From: Yanghanlia sp047501535
Lineage (GTDB): Bacteria > Pseudomonadota > Gammaproteobacteria > Burkholderiales > Burkholderiaceae_B
Direction: 5' to 3'
DNA: 64,000 nt
Assembly: GCF_047501535.1 (NCBI RefSeq)
Contig: NZ_JAZDRJ010000003.1
Span: 124,001-188,000, forward strand
The translations under genes and the position numbers were made by a program. Below are positions 7,445 to 16,220 of the stretch, piece by piece. The first letter of the stretch is position 1, and each line of letters opens with the position of its first letter. The notes beneath the pieces were generated by a model. It saw only the letters and a program-made list of their open reading frames with translations, ran no database searches and was not told the origin of the DNA.

Positions 7445-8392
7445 TTACTGCTTACCCAGCAGCAGGAATTCCATCAGCGCTTTTTGTACATGCATGCGGT
7501 TTTCGGCTTCATCCCACACCACGCTTTGCGGGCCGTCGATCACTTCCGCGGTGACTTCTTCCCCCCGGTGTGCAGGCAGGCAGTGCATGAAGAGGGCGTC
7601 CGGGTGGGCCTGAGCCATCATTTCGGCGTCCACACACCAGTCGTTGAAGGCCAGGCGGCGCTCTTCGTTTTCGGCTTCAAAGCCCATGCTGGTCCAGACG
7701 TCGGTGGTGACGAGATGGGCGCCTTTGGTGGCTTCCATCGGGTCGTTGAACTCGCGCAAAACATGCGGTGCGACCTGGCCGGTGAGCTTGGGGTCGAGCT
7801 GGTAGCCTTTGGGGCCGGACACATGCAGAGTGAACCCAAGGATTTCCGCCGCTTGCAGCCAGGTGTAGGCCATATTGTTGGCGTCGCCAATCCAGGCCAC
7901 CGTCTTGCCTTCGATGGAGCCGCGCATTTCCATAAAGGTGAAGATGTCGGCCAGAATCTGGCAAGGGTGATATTCGTTGGTGAGGCCATTAATAACCGGC
8001 ACCCGCGAATGCGCGGCAAAACGCTCCAGGCGGGTCTGCTCGAAGGTACGGATCATCACGAGGTCGACCATGCGGGAAACGACTCGGGCGGTGTCTTCGA
8101 TGGGTTCTGAGCGGCCCAGTTGCGAATTTGAAGAGGTTAAGTGAATGACTGAGCCACCCAATTGATACATGCCGGCTTCAAAGGAAACGCGGGTGCGGGT
8201 GCTGGCTTTCTCAAACACCATGGCCAGCGTGCGGTCGTGCAGGGTGTGGTGAGGCTGATAGCGCTTGAACTTGTCTTTAATGAGTTGGGCTCGCCCCAAT
8301 ACGTATTCGATTTCTTCGCGCGAGAAGTCGCGGAACTGAAGAAAATGCCTGAGAGGCCCGGTTTGACTTGTGTTCTGTGTAGCGTCCGACAT
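7445..8392 (-). CDS. argF: Ornithine carbamoyltransferase
   Basis: ArgF transfers the carbamoyl group from carbamoyl phosphate to ornithine, making citrulline for ArgG. The 315-residue protein shows the carbamoyl-phosphate loop STRTR (64-68), HPCQ (142-145) and the ornithine-site HCLP (270-273, Cys271). These distinguish it from aspartate carbamoyltransferase. The ATG at 8392 is preceded by AAGG and by a small perfect inverted repeat (8401-8417). It is transcribed away from the DUF3579 gene. Confidence 0.96.
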   Translation of the reverse strand: MSDATQNTSQTGPLRHFLQFRDFSREEIEYVLGRAQLIKDKFKRYQPHHTLHDRTLAMVFEKASTRTRVSFEAGMYQLGGSVIHLTSSNSQLGRSEPIEDTARVVSRMVDLVMIRTFEQTRLERFAAHSRVPVINGLTNEYHPCQILADIFTFMEMRGSIEGKTVAWIGDANNMAYTWLQAAEILGFTLHVSGPKGYQLDPKLTGQVAPHVLREFNDPMEATKGAHLVTTDVWTSMGFEAENEERRLAFNDWCVDAEMMAQAHPDALFMHCLPAHRGEEVTAEVIDGPQSVVWDEAENRMHVQKALMEFLLLGKQ

Positions 8393-8400
8393 ATTCAGCC

Positions 8401-8417
8401 TTGTTCCAAAAGAACAA
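8401..8417 (-). promoter_or_regulatory. Inverted repeat in the argF leader
   Basis: TTGTTC and GAACAA form a perfect 6-base inverted repeat separated by 5 bases, ending 9 bases before the argF start codon. As RNA it would form a small hairpin next to the ribosome-binding site; as DNA it could be an operator half-pair. Which of these applies cannot be told from sequence. Confidence 0.35.
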
Positions 8418-8506
8418 TCTTACCTTTTCATACGGTTGGCGGCAAAGCATCCGGGTTTCTGCTAATAGGCTACAATTGGGAATGGTGGCGGCAAGAGTGA
8501 TTTTTC

Positions 8507-8821
8507 ATGACACAACAGGTGGAACAATTCATTATTCATGGCGTTACAAACAGTGGGCGGCGCTTTCGCCCCAGCGATTGGGCAGAGCGTTTAGCTGGGG
8601 TAATGTCCCAGTTCCGGCCTGAAGGCGCAGGCGGTGGCCCGCTTAGCTATTCCCCTTATGCAGTGCCCGTGAATATGGATGGCGTGCGTTGCGTTATCGT
8701 CGATAAACGCTTGCGTGCGCTGGAACCCCTTGCCTGGAAATTCGTCTGCGGGTTCGCTGCAGACAACGATCTTCAAACCAGTGAACGTGTGGTCGATAAA
8801 ACCGCCGTTCCCATCGTTTAA
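8507..8821 (+). CDS. DUF3579 family protein
   Basis: This small soluble protein of 104 residues belongs to the family DUF3579, found mainly in Betaproteobacteria. Recognisable features are IHGVTNSGRRFRPSDWAERL near the N-terminus and YSPYAVPVNMDGVRCVIVD in the middle. The family has no established function that I can name. It lies divergent to argF with a 114-base shared gap; a TACAAT -10-like element is present at about 8471. Position next to arginine genes recurs in related genera, by my recollection, but this does not establish a role in arginine metabolism. Confidence 0.85.
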   Translation: MTQQVEQFIIHGVTNSGRRFRPSDWAERLAGVMSQFRPEGAGGGPLSYSPYAVPVNMDGVRCVIVDKRLRALEPLAWKFVCGFAADNDLQTSERVVDKTAVPIV

Positions 8822-8871
8822 AACCCCGTTTTTTTTGGGCTTAAATTATTAAACTAAAGCCCTAGCAGTGG

Positions 8872-9432
8872 TTAAAGCCCTGGCAGTGCAGCTTGCGGTT
8901 CTTCCTGTAAGGGTTGAATCGCTTTTTCGTGTTCCAGCAACCAGCGCTTGCGCTGCATGCCGCCACTGTAGCCCACCAGTGCATTTTTGCCGCCACTGCC
9001 AATCACACGGTGGCAGGGCACAACTATGCTGATGGGGTTGGCACCATTGGCCATGCCGACCGCACGTACGGCCTTGGGGCGGCCAATGCGGTTTGCCAGT
9101 TCCAAGTAGCTAATGGTTTGGCCGGCGGGAATGGTGCGTAATGCGGCCCAGACCGCACGCTGGAAGTCTGTGCCGCCTGTGCAGGTTTCCAAGGCGTCGA
9201 TGGCGGCGAGGTCGCCTTCAAAATAGGCGGCCATGGCTTCTGAGGCGGCTGAGGTTTCAGTTGATTCGCGCATGTCGATATGCTGCCCCGCATACTGGGT
9301 GCGCAGCAATTGCAGCATTTTTTCTTCGTGATCGTGCCAGTCAACAATGCGCAGCCGCCCTTGTGAATCGGTGGCTAACAGCATTTCCCCTAGCGGCGTA
9401 TCTAGGCGTTCCAGTAGGAATATCGTTGTCAT
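8872..9432 (-). CDS. ogt: Methylated-DNA–protein-cysteine methyltransferase
   Basis: This enzyme repairs O6-alkylguanine and O4-alkylthymine by moving the alkyl group to its own cysteine, a single-turnover suicide reaction. The 186-residue protein has an N-terminal ribonuclease-H-like part and the C-terminal DNA-binding domain: FQRAVWAALRTIPAGQTISY, the Arg finger region RAVGMANGANPI, and the active-site PCHR (139-142, Cys140). The ATG at 9432 has GGAGA six bases upstream and is preferred over the in-frame ATG at 9462. The lack of an AdaA domain argues for Ogt rather than Ada. Confidence 0.9.
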   Translation of the reverse strand: MTTIFLLERLDTPLGEMLLATDSQGRLRIVDWHDHEEKMLQLLRTQYAGQHIDMRESTETSAASEAMAAYFEGDLAAIDALETCTGGTDFQRAVWAALRTIPAGQTISYLELANRIGRPKAVRAVGMANGANPISIVVPCHRVIGSGGKNALVGYSGGMQRKRWLLEHEKAIQPLQEEPQAALPGL

Positions 9433-9507
9433 AATGGTCTCCGCTGGGTTTATTTTAGCCATGGGCGACGCCCAGCGGGTTAACCAAATGTGTGGCGGCG
9501 GGGCGGC

Positions 9508-10743
9508 TTAGTCGCGTTTTTCCAGCATGAGCTCAACGCGCCGGTTGGCAGCACGCCCAGCCGGCGTGTGGTTGTCGGCGATGGGGCGGGTGTCGGCATA
9601 ACCGACGGCCTTGAGGCGGCTGCGGTGAATGCCGTTGGCTTGCAGGTAGCGCACCACACTGCCGGCACGCGCACTGGAAAGCTCCCAGTTCGAAGGGTAG
9701 CGCGCATTGCGGCGTACCGGAACCGCGTCAGTGTGGCCTTCCACGGTGACTTCATGATTCGTTTCGGACAGCACGCCAACAATGCGGCGCAGCACCGCCA
9801 GCCCCGAAAGGCTGAGGTCGGCCTGGCTGCTGTCGAACAAAATCTCGCTGTTAATGCGGAAGCTCACCGAACGTTCATGAATAACGACTTCCACATCATT
9901 GCCTAAATCGCCCAACGACAGGCCCGCCGCCAGGGATTCGCCTTCGGAAGGCGTGTCGTCGTCGGGGACGGGGGGCGTGCTCTCAGCGTTGGCGGCCAAC
10001 GCGGCGGCGGGTTGTGTGCTTTCGGGCGCTTTGGCAGGGCGGCGCGGGCCGATGAAAGAGGCCGCGAGGTCGGCAGCGCTCCACCCGGGGTAGAGCGCCT
10101 GAGCGCTGCGTGCCGGGGGAAGCTGGCTTGCGGCCTGCGCCATCTGTTGAGCGTCGCGTGGCAGCGGCCCGATGTCGGCAGGGTGAGGGCCAGGGGGGGA
10201 GGGGATATCCCAGGTAGCAGTCCAGCCGGGCAGCGGTTCGGAAACGGCTGCGGCATCGGCTAGGGCAGACTGCCCGGGAAACAGGCCGGGCCCGCCCGGT
10301 AGCAAGCCGGTGCCGCCGGCAGGCGCGGGGGCGTCGCTGGCTGGAGTTGGGTCGGCTTCAACTGGGGGGGAGGCAAGTGCTGCGGCATCTTCTTCTTCGC
10401 CATCTACAGGCGGCGGTGCAATGGTTTCCTCTACGCTTGCAAGCGTGATGGCACCCAGGTCTATCGATTCATCGGCCTCAGTGTTGCCGCTGAGGCTGCC
10501 CGCGAAGGCCAGCATGACAATCATGACCACCAGCAGCAGGGTCATCATGTCCAGGTAAGTAATAAACCAGCCTTCTTCCTGCTGCTGGACGGCAGGTTGT
10601 TCCAGGCCCCAGCGGCTGATCGTTTCGGGGCTTTTACTGTAGCGGCGTTGGTAGGCGCGGGCCTGCTTGAGCTCGTTTTCAAGCTCGTACAAGCGCCGCG
10701 CAACCGCGCGCGAGGGAAGCAGGTCGTTTAACCTGTCTCTCAT
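9508..10743 (-). CDS. MotB-like stator protein with OmpA domain
   Basis: The 411-residue protein has a cytoplasmic N-terminus and a single membrane helix (about 59-82) with a candidate proton-binding Asp65 in YLDMMTLLLV. A long Pro/Ala/Gly-rich linker (about 90-270) follows, then an OmpA/MotB peptidoglycan-binding domain (GHTDAVPV, NWELSSARA, NRRVEL). It overlaps the upstream MotA-like gene by 4 bases, so the two are surely a complex. MotB proteins have a much shorter linker; this one is unusually long and low-complexity. No flagellar genes are in the window, so it may energise something other than a flagellum. Confidence 0.8.
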   Translation of the reverse strand: MRDRLNDLLPSRAVARRLYELENELKQARAYQRRYSKSPETISRWGLEQPAVQQQEEGWFITYLDMMTLLLVVMIVMLAFAGSLSGNTEADESIDLGAITLASVEETIAPPPVDGEEEDAAALASPPVEADPTPASDAPAPAGGTGLLPGGPGLFPGQSALADAAAVSEPLPGWTATWDIPSPPGPHPADIGPLPRDAQQMAQAASQLPPARSAQALYPGWSAADLAASFIGPRRPAKAPESTQPAAALAANAESTPPVPDDDTPSEGESLAAGLSLGDLGNDVEVVIHERSVSFRINSEILFDSSQADLSLSGLAVLRRIVGVLSETNHEVTVEGHTDAVPVRRNARYPSNWELSSARAGSVVRYLQANGIHRSRLKAVGYADTRPIADNHTPAGRAANRRVELMLEKRD

Positions 10744-11624
10744 GGGCGGCCGGCTCCCGGCTTTTGGGCCGTGCCTGCTGAGCGGGCCTTGGAACGCGTA
10801 CCCAGGCCGCGCCGTTTCTTGTTATTTGCTTTTTTATCGGCGGCGGCAGCGCTGTGGTCGATAATTTCGTCGCGTACTTCCGCTACAAAGGCATTCAGCG
10901 TTTCGCGCATCAAGGAAGGGCTGCGCTTTTGGCTCATCATGGAAATGCCTTGCATGATGGTGTTGAGCAGCACTAAGCGCTGCTCGGTGCGGCGCTCAAG
11001 TTTGACGGCCACCGGCTTGAACACCAAGTTGGCCAGCAGCACACCGTAAAAGGTAGTCATGAGGGCCAGCGCCATCTGGCGGCCAATGGCTGTCATGTCG
11101 CCATCGCCCAGCAGAAACAGCAGGTTAACCAAACCGACCAGGGTGCCCAACATACCAAAGGCGGGCGCAAAGCCCGCCATCACGCGAAACAGCTGCGCTT
11201 CAGCGTGTTCTTTGGCCTTCATGCGCGCAATACGCCATTGCAGCAGGTCGAAGATGTCGGATTCAGGAACGTTGTCGATCACCAGCTGTACGCCGCTACG
11301 CAGGAAGGGGTTGGAAACGCCTTCCAGGCGCTGTTCCACCGCGCGGATATCGTCTTGCGCCCAGGTGCGGGAAATATCGACCAGGTCTTCGAGGTCTTTG
11401 TCGATATACAACTTTTCGTTGCGCATAATGGTGCGCAGCAAGCCAAAGACGCGCACGACTTCGCGCAAGGGGTAGGCGATAAAAGTGGCCGCTGCCGTAC
11501 CTATGAGGACAATGCCCAGGCCGGGCAGGTCGAGGAATAATTGCGGGTCTTCTGCGGAGAAGAACAGCACAATGGCCAGCAGCAGTATGCTGGCGACAAT
11601 GCCGATGAGGGTCGATGGGTTCAT
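10740..11624 (-). CDS. MotA/TolQ/ExbB-family proton channel subunit
   Basis: This 294-residue inner-membrane protein has MotA organisation: two hydrophobic segments near the N-terminus (IGIVASILLLAIVLFF and GLGIVLIGTAAATFIAY), a cytoplasmic domain, then two more helices (FGMLGTLVGLVNLLFLL and MALALMTTFYGVLLANL). The conserved GMLGTLVG and TTFYG motifs are present. The C-terminus is a Lys/Arg-rich tail (KKANNKKRRGLGTRSKARSA). The ATG at 11624 is preferred over the in-frame ATG at 11657 because it places the first helix as in the family. Partner of the MotB-like gene directly downstream. Confidence 0.8.
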   Translation of the reverse strand: MNPSTLIGIVASILLLAIVLFFSAEDPQLFLDLPGLGIVLIGTAAATFIAYPLREVVRVFGLLRTIMRNEKLYIDKDLEDLVDISRTWAQDDIRAVEQRLEGVSNPFLRSGVQLVIDNVPESDIFDLLQWRIARMKAKEHAEAQLFRVMAGFAPAFGMLGTLVGLVNLLFLLGDGDMTAIGRQMALALMTTFYGVLLANLVFKPVAVKLERRTEQRLVLLNTIMQGISMMSQKRSPSLMRETLNAFVAEVRDEIIDHSAAAADKKANNKKRRGLGTRSKARSAGTAQKPGAGRP

Positions 11625-11660
11625 AGTGGAATTGTCGGCCAGTTTTGAAGGCGGCAATAC

Positions 11661-11685
11661 AAAAAAATAGGGCGCCTAAGCGCCC
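11661..11685 (-). terminator. Terminator downstream of rpsT
   Basis: Read on the minus strand, GGGCGC-TTAG-GCGCCC is followed by TATTTTTTT. A second GC-rich hairpin, CCCGGG…CCCGGG, lies just before it at 11698-11714. Together they separate rpsT from the MotA-like gene. Confidence 0.8.
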
Positions 11686-11754
11686 CATTCTTTTTTTCCC
11701 GGGCGAGCCCCGGGTATTTTGCCGATCAAACCATCGTACAAAAATTAAACTTGC

Positions 11755-12018
11755 TTAAGCAAGTGCCTTGATGGCGGCTGCCAGGCGGCTCTTGTGGCGA
11801 GCAGCCTTGTTTTTGTGGATGATGTTTTTGTCGGCAACGCGGTCGATGACGCTGGTAGCTTTGCTGAAAACTTCGTTGGCAGCAGCTTGATCGCCGGCTT
11901 CGATAGCTTGGCGCACACGCTTGATAGACGTGCGCATCATGGAGCGAAGGCTTGCGTTGTGTTTGTTACGGGCGACCGACTGACGGGCGCGCTTGCGTGC
12001 TTGGGCGGTATTGGCCAT
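11755..12018 (-). CDS. rpsT: 30S ribosomal protein S20
   Basis: S20 binds 16S rRNA early in assembly of the small subunit. The 87-residue, strongly basic sequence starts MANTAQARKRARQ and contains the family pattern SLRSMMRTSIKRVR and KNKAARHKSRL. An AAGAAAGAA stretch precedes the ATG. The gene follows murJ on the same strand with a 57-base gap and has its own terminator. Confidence 0.97.
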   Translation of the reverse strand: MANTAQARKRARQSVARNKHNASLRSMMRTSIKRVRQAIEAGDQAAANEVFSKATSVIDRVADKNIIHKNKAARHKSRLAAAIKALA

Positions 12019-12075
12019 GTTGCGTGTTCTTTCTTTAATGTAGGAGGTCTAACTGGCAAAGACGAACATCATATA

Positions 12076-13632
12076 TTATGCGGCGCGTCGTGTAAAGTCT
12101 GCGGGCCGAAAACCACAGAGCCAGAGGGTGAGGAAATAGGCTGCGCCCACGGTGGCGAGCATTCCGCCCAGCCACAGAATGCGCAAGCCCGGCTGGCTGC
12201 CCATGGCAATCCAGTCGAAATGGCGGCCGGCGGCCACCAGCAGGGCGGCCAGCACAGCCTGAGCGGGCAGGGCGCGCACCATGAAGCTGCGCCAGCCTTG
12301 GCCCGGCTGGTAAATGCCACGTTTGCGCAGCGTATACACCAATAGCCCGGCGTTCAGCGTGGCGCCCAGCCCGATGGAAAGTGCCAGGCCCGCATGAGCC
12401 AGCACAGGCACCAGGGCGATATTCAGCAACTGGGTGGCCACCAGGCATATTGCGGCAATTTTTACCGGGGTGCGGATATCTTGGCGGGCATAGAAGGCGG
12501 GCGCCAGAATCTTGATGGCCAGCAGGCCGATCAGCCCCACGGCATACGCCATGACGGCCAGTTGCGTCTGGGCGACATCTTGAGCGTTAAACGCACCGTA
12601 ATTAAATAAGGTAGCAACCAGGGCGTCGGCGCATAAAGCCAGCCCCAGGGCGGCGGGCAGCCCCAGCAGCAGTACCAGGCGCAGGCCCCAGTCAAGCAGG
12701 TTGTTATAGCCGGCGTGGTCGTCGCGCGCATAAGCGCGCGACAAGCTGGGCAGCAGCACGGTGCCCAGGGCTACACCCAGCAGGGCGGTGGGGAATTCCA
12801 TCAGCCGGTCGGCGAACGACAGCCAAGTCACGCTGCCCGGGCGCAGCCAGGTGGCGATATTGGTGTTGATGAGCAGGGAGATCTGCGCCACCGACACGCC
12901 CACAATGGCGGGCAGCATTTGCCTGAGAATGCGGCGCACAATGGGGTCGCGCCAACTCACAGAGACCCCGGCGTTAAAGCGCGGCAACAAGCCCATGCGG
13001 CCCAGTGCAGCCCACTGTACGGCCAGTTGCAGTACGCCGCCCACCATGACGCCCACCGCCAGGGCATAGATGGGCACATCGAACCAGGCCACCAGAAAGA
13101 GGCTGGCGGCAATCATGCTGAGGTTCAGCAAAATGGGGGTGAAGGCGGGAATGGCGTAGCGGCTCCACGTGTTGAGCACGCCGGACGCAAACGCCACCAG
13201 CGACATGCACAAGATGTAAGGGAACATCATGCGCGTCATCCACACGGCGGCTTCAAATTCGGTTTGGCGCGTGGCTGAGCGCAGGCCGCTGGCGATCAGG
13301 CTGACCACCCAGGGGGCGCCGAGAATGCCCAATATCGTGACCAACATCACAGCCAGCGTCAGCAGCAGAGCGACGCGATCCAGCAGGCGGCGTACCTTGT
13401 CGTGGTCGGATTGGTTGCGCAGTTCGCCCAGAATGGGCACAAAAGCCTGTGAGAACGCCCCTTCGGCAAAGAGGCGGCGCAGCAGGTTGGGAATGCGGAA
13501 GGCGACCCAGAAAGCGTCGGTCAGAGGGCCGGCGCCAAAGGCTCGGGCGATGAGCACATCGCGAATCAGCCCGGTAATGCGCGACAACAGGGTAAAGCTG
13601 CTGACCGTAGCCGCCGACCGCAAAAGTCCCAT
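12076..13632 (-). CDS. murJ: Lipid II flippase MurJ
   Basis: MurJ moves lipid-linked peptidoglycan precursor across the inner membrane. The 518-residue polytopic protein belongs to the MVF/MviN branch of the MOP exporters, about 14 membrane helices. The N-terminus carries the family signature SRITGLIRDVLIARAFGAG and NLLRRLFAEGAFSQAFVPIL, and the middle has SFADRLMEFPTALLGVALGTVLLPSLS. Length matches the family. It lies 12 bases downstream of the dehydrogenase gene, so it may belong to the long envelope-gene transcript. Confidence 0.95.
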   Translation of the reverse strand: MGLLRSAATVSSFTLLSRITGLIRDVLIARAFGAGPLTDAFWVAFRIPNLLRRLFAEGAFSQAFVPILGELRNQSDHDKVRRLLDRVALLLTLAVMLVTILGILGAPWVVSLIASGLRSATRQTEFEAAVWMTRMMFPYILCMSLVAFASGVLNTWSRYAIPAFTPILLNLSMIAASLFLVAWFDVPIYALAVGVMVGGVLQLAVQWAALGRMGLLPRFNAGVSVSWRDPIVRRILRQMLPAIVGVSVAQISLLINTNIATWLRPGSVTWLSFADRLMEFPTALLGVALGTVLLPSLSRAYARDDHAGYNNLLDWGLRLVLLLGLPAALGLALCADALVATLFNYGAFNAQDVAQTQLAVMAYAVGLIGLLAIKILAPAFYARQDIRTPVKIAAICLVATQLLNIALVPVLAHAGLALSIGLGATLNAGLLVYTLRKRGIYQPGQGWRSFMVRALPAQAVLAALLVAAGRHFDWIAMGSQPGLRILWLGGMLATVGAAYFLTLWLCGFRPADFTRRAA

Positions 13633-13644
13633 GGTGTTAATGCA

Positions 13645-14403
13645 TCACTTCGGCGCCAGGCGAATGGCGCCGTCCAGGCGAATGGTTTCGCCGTTAATCA
13701 TTTCGTTAGTGACAATGCTGTGAACCAGCTTGGCGTAGTCGGCCGGCGTGCCCAGGCGTGAGGGGAAGGGGATGCTGGCTGCCAGCGAATCCTGAACTTC
13801 CTGAGGCATGCCGAACATCATGGGCGTGCCGAAGATGCCTGGAGCAATGGTGACGCAGCGAATGCCGGTCTTGGCCAAATCGCGAGCGATGGGCAGGGTC
13901 ATGCCCACCACGCCGCCTTTGGAGGCCGAATACGCTGCCTGGCCGATCTGGCCGTCATACGCCGCCACCGATGCGGTATTGATGAGAACGCCGCGTTCAC
14001 CGGTGGATTCTGGCTCGTTATTGCTCATGGCGGCAGCGGCCAGGCGGATCATGTTGAAGGTGCCCACCAGGTTGATGTTGATCACCTTCTGGAACATGTC
14101 CAGGGCGTGGGGGCCGTTACGCCCCACAGTGCGCGAAGCAGGCGCGATGCCCGCACAGTTCACCAGACCAAATAAAGAGCCGAGTTTCAACGCAGCATCC
14201 ACGGCCGCTTGACCGTCGGATTCCTGTGTCACATCGCAATGCACAAACACCTGGCCGAGTTCCTGCGCAAGCGCCTGACCGGCTTCGTCCTGTACATCGG
14301 CGATCACAACTTTGCCGCCCTGTTCAACCAGCATGCGCGCCGTGCCCGCTCCAAGGCCGGAGGCGCCGCCGGTGACGATGAATACCTTATCTTTGATTTC
14401 CAT
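13645..14403 (-). CDS. Short-chain dehydrogenase, 3-hydroxyacyl-CoA dehydrogenase type II-like
   Basis: This is a classical SDR of 252 residues. The nucleotide-binding TGGASGLG lies at 11-18, NCAG at 82-85, and the catalytic residues are Ser145, Tyr158 and Lys162 (YSASK). Overall it resembles HSD17B10-type enzymes, which oxidise 3-hydroxyacyl-CoA or 2-methyl-3-hydroxybutyryl-CoA with NAD; TSVAAYDGQIGQAAYSASKGG-like text and PGIFGTPMM are typical. Substrate is inferred, not shown. It sits between adk and murJ, 50 bases after adk. Confidence 0.8.
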   Translation of the reverse strand: MEIKDKVFIVTGGASGLGAGTARMLVEQGGKVVIADVQDEAGQALAQELGQVFVHCDVTQESDGQAAVDAALKLGSLFGLVNCAGIAPASRTVGRNGPHALDMFQKVININLVGTFNMIRLAAAAMSNNEPESTGERGVLINTASVAAYDGQIGQAAYSASKGGVVGMTLPIARDLAKTGIRCVTIAPGIFGTPMMFGMPQEVQDSLAASIPFPSRLGTPADYAKLVHSIVTNEMINGETIRLDGAIRLAPK

Positions 14404-14453
14404 CTTGATCTCTTTGTCTCTTTAGTGTGGTTGGTGATGGTGTGCAGGCGTCT

Positions 14454-15110
14454 TCAGGCAGACAACGCCTTGAAAATATCGTCGCGAATGTCTTCGACCG
14501 AACCGAGTCCGGAAATACGGCGGTAAGCAGGTGCAGCCGGATCTCCGGACTCGGCCCAGCTTTCGTAGTAGTCGACCAGCGGGCGGGTTTGCTCGCGGTA
14601 GACCGACAGCCGGTTCTTGACGGTTTCTTCCTTGTCATCGTCGCGTTGTACCAGGGGTTCACCGCTGACGTCGTCGATGTCGGCGACCTTGGGCGGGTTG
14701 AACTTCACATGGTAGGAACGGCCGCTGGCAGGGTGGGTGCGCCGACCGCTGATGCGCTCGATGATGTTCTCTTCGGGCACGACCAGCTCGACGACGTAAT
14801 CCAGCTTTACGCCTGCGGATTTCAGGGCGTCAGCTTGCGGAATCGTGCGAGGGAAGCCGTCGAACAGATAGCCGTTCTGGCAATCCGCCTCTTTCAGCCG
14901 GTCTTGGACCAGGCCGATGATGATGTCGTCGGACACCAGCCCGCCCGCATCCATGATTTTCTTCGCCTCGATGCCGAGGGGAGTTTGTGCCTTGACGGCA
15001 GCGCGCAACATATCACCGGTAGAAATCTGGGGGATGCCAAATTTTTCCGTGATATAGGTGGCCTGGGTTCCTTTTCCCGCTCCGGGTGGACCTAGCAGAA
15101 TCAAGCGCAT
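14454..15110 (-). CDS. adk: Adenylate kinase
   Basis: Adk interconverts ATP + AMP and 2 ADP. The 218-residue protein has the P-loop GPPGAGKGT (7-15), DGFPRT in the core and a long LID domain, the form lacking zinc cysteines. The start at 15110 is set by AGGAGG just upstream; an in-frame ATG at 15152 has no such site. It is followed by the SDR gene and preceded by kdsB with a 93-base gap. Confidence 0.97.
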   Translation of the reverse strand: MRLILLGPPGAGKGTQATYITEKFGIPQISTGDMLRAAVKAQTPLGIEAKKIMDAGGLVSDDIIIGLVQDRLKEADCQNGYLFDGFPRTIPQADALKSAGVKLDYVVELVVPEENIIERISGRRTHPASGRSYHVKFNPPKVADIDDVSGEPLVQRDDDKEETVKNRLSVYREQTRPLVDYYESWAESGDPAAPAYRRISGLGSVEDIRDDIFKALSA

Positions 15111-15203
15111 GTATTCCTCCTGGGTAATAAGTGGTTCTGGATTATGCCGCAATGCAACAATTTATGCAGTAAGTGTGACACTTAAAAGGTTGGCTTTTAA
15201 GGG

Positions 15204-15968
15204 TTACCCCTGGCTTGCGCATTGGCGGCGGACACGTTCCAAGTCGTCGGGTGTATCGACTCCAGCGGCTGGGTGCGTGTCGGTAATATGGACGGCGATG
15301 GCATGGCCGTTTTCAAGGGCGCGCAGTTGTTCCAGCGATTCCCAACGCTCCAGCGGCCCCATGGGCAGGCTGCTGAACTGGCGCAGGAAGCCGGCGCGAT
15401 AGGCGTACAAACCGATGTGGTGCAGGGCGTTGAGCCCCGAGGGTAAGGCTTCGCGGCTTTGAGCGAAAGCATCGCGTGCCCACGGTAGGGGCGCCCGCGA
15501 AAAATACAGTGCATGCCCGACGGCATTGCACACGACTTTCACCACATTGGGGTTGAACAGCGCGGCGGCATCCGTGATGCGGCTGGCGCAGGTGGCCATG
15601 GCGGCGCTAGCGTCGTTTTCCAGCAGCCGGGCCACCGCATTGATTAACTGCGGGTCAATCAGGGGCTCGTCACCTTGTACGTTGACTAGAACTGCGTCGT
15701 CGGGCAAGTTCAGTTGCTCAACGACTTCAGCCAGCCTGTCGGTGCCAGTGGCGTGGTCGGCGCGGGTGAGCAGCGTCGTAAAGCCGTGCTCCTGCCCGGC
15801 TGCCTGCACGCTGGCCGCATCGGTGGCAATGACTACTTGCCGGGCTTCTGAGGCCTGAGCGCGTTCGGCCGTGCGCACCACCATGGGTTTGCCGCAGATG
15901 TCGGCCAGGGGCTTGTTGGGCAGGCGGGTGGAAGCCAGCCGCGCGGGGACGACAGCGATAAAGCTCAT
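15204..15968 (-). CDS. kdsB: 3-deoxy-manno-octulosonate cytidylyltransferase
   Basis: KdsB activates Kdo with CTP to CMP-Kdo for the inner core of lipopolysaccharide. The 254-residue product starts MSFIAVVPARLASTRLPNKPL, the nucleotidyltransferase signature. NVQGDEPLIDPQLI binds nucleotide and metal, and HIGLYAYRAGFL is a further family motif. The ATG at 15968 overlaps the Trm112 stop by 4 bases. It lies two genes from lpxK, so lipid A and core genes are clustered here. Confidence 0.95.
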   Translation of the reverse strand: MSFIAVVPARLASTRLPNKPLADICGKPMVVRTAERAQASEARQVVIATDAASVQAAGQEHGFTTLLTRADHATGTDRLAEVVEQLNLPDDAVLVNVQGDEPLIDPQLINAVARLLENDASAAMATCASRITDAAALFNPNVVKVVCNAVGHALYFSRAPLPWARDAFAQSREALPSGLNALHHIGLYAYRAGFLRQFSSLPMGPLERWESLEQLRALENGHAIAVHITDTHPAAGVDTPDDLERVRRQCASQG

Positions 15969-16192
15969 GCCTGCGGGCTTTGTGGCTGCGATTCCGTTTG
16001 TGCTGGTTCGGCCTGCTGCGGCTCGCTGGCATCGAGGTCGCGGGCTTCGTTTTCCAGCATGATGGGCACGCCGTCGCGCACAGGAAATGCCAGGCGATCG
16101 GCGCGGCAAATAAGTTCCTGCTGTTGCCGGTCGTATCGCAGTGAGCTTTTGCAAATGGGGCAAACGAGAATTTCAAGCAATCGGGATTCCAT
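15965..16192 (-). CDS. Trm112 family zinc-ribbon-like protein
   Basis: This 75-residue protein has the Trm112 fold signature ILVCPICKSSLRY and FPVRDGVPIML, with a Gln/Pro/Glu-rich tail. Only some of the zinc cysteines of the eukaryotic activator are present, as is normal for bacterial YcaR-like members. In many Gram-negative genomes it sits between lpxK and kdsB, as here; its function in bacteria is not firmly established. It overlaps kdsB by 4 bases. Confidence 0.9.
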   Translation of the reverse strand: MESRLLEILVCPICKSSLRYDRQQQELICRADRLAFPVRDGVPIMLENEARDLDASEPQQAEPAQTESQPQSPQA

Positions 16193-16220
16193 GGCGACCC
16201 TGACAGGTGGAGTGGGTGAA

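Noticed and set aside
8837..8862. GGGCTT/AAGCCC hairpin between DUF3579 and ogt as a terminator
   Set aside because: The stem is only six pairs with a 14-base loop and there is no T run on the correct side for either gene.
9508..11624. Zorya (ZorAB) defence system
   Set aside because: The MotA-like protein has no long ZorA tail and no ZorC, ZorD or ZorE gene follows.
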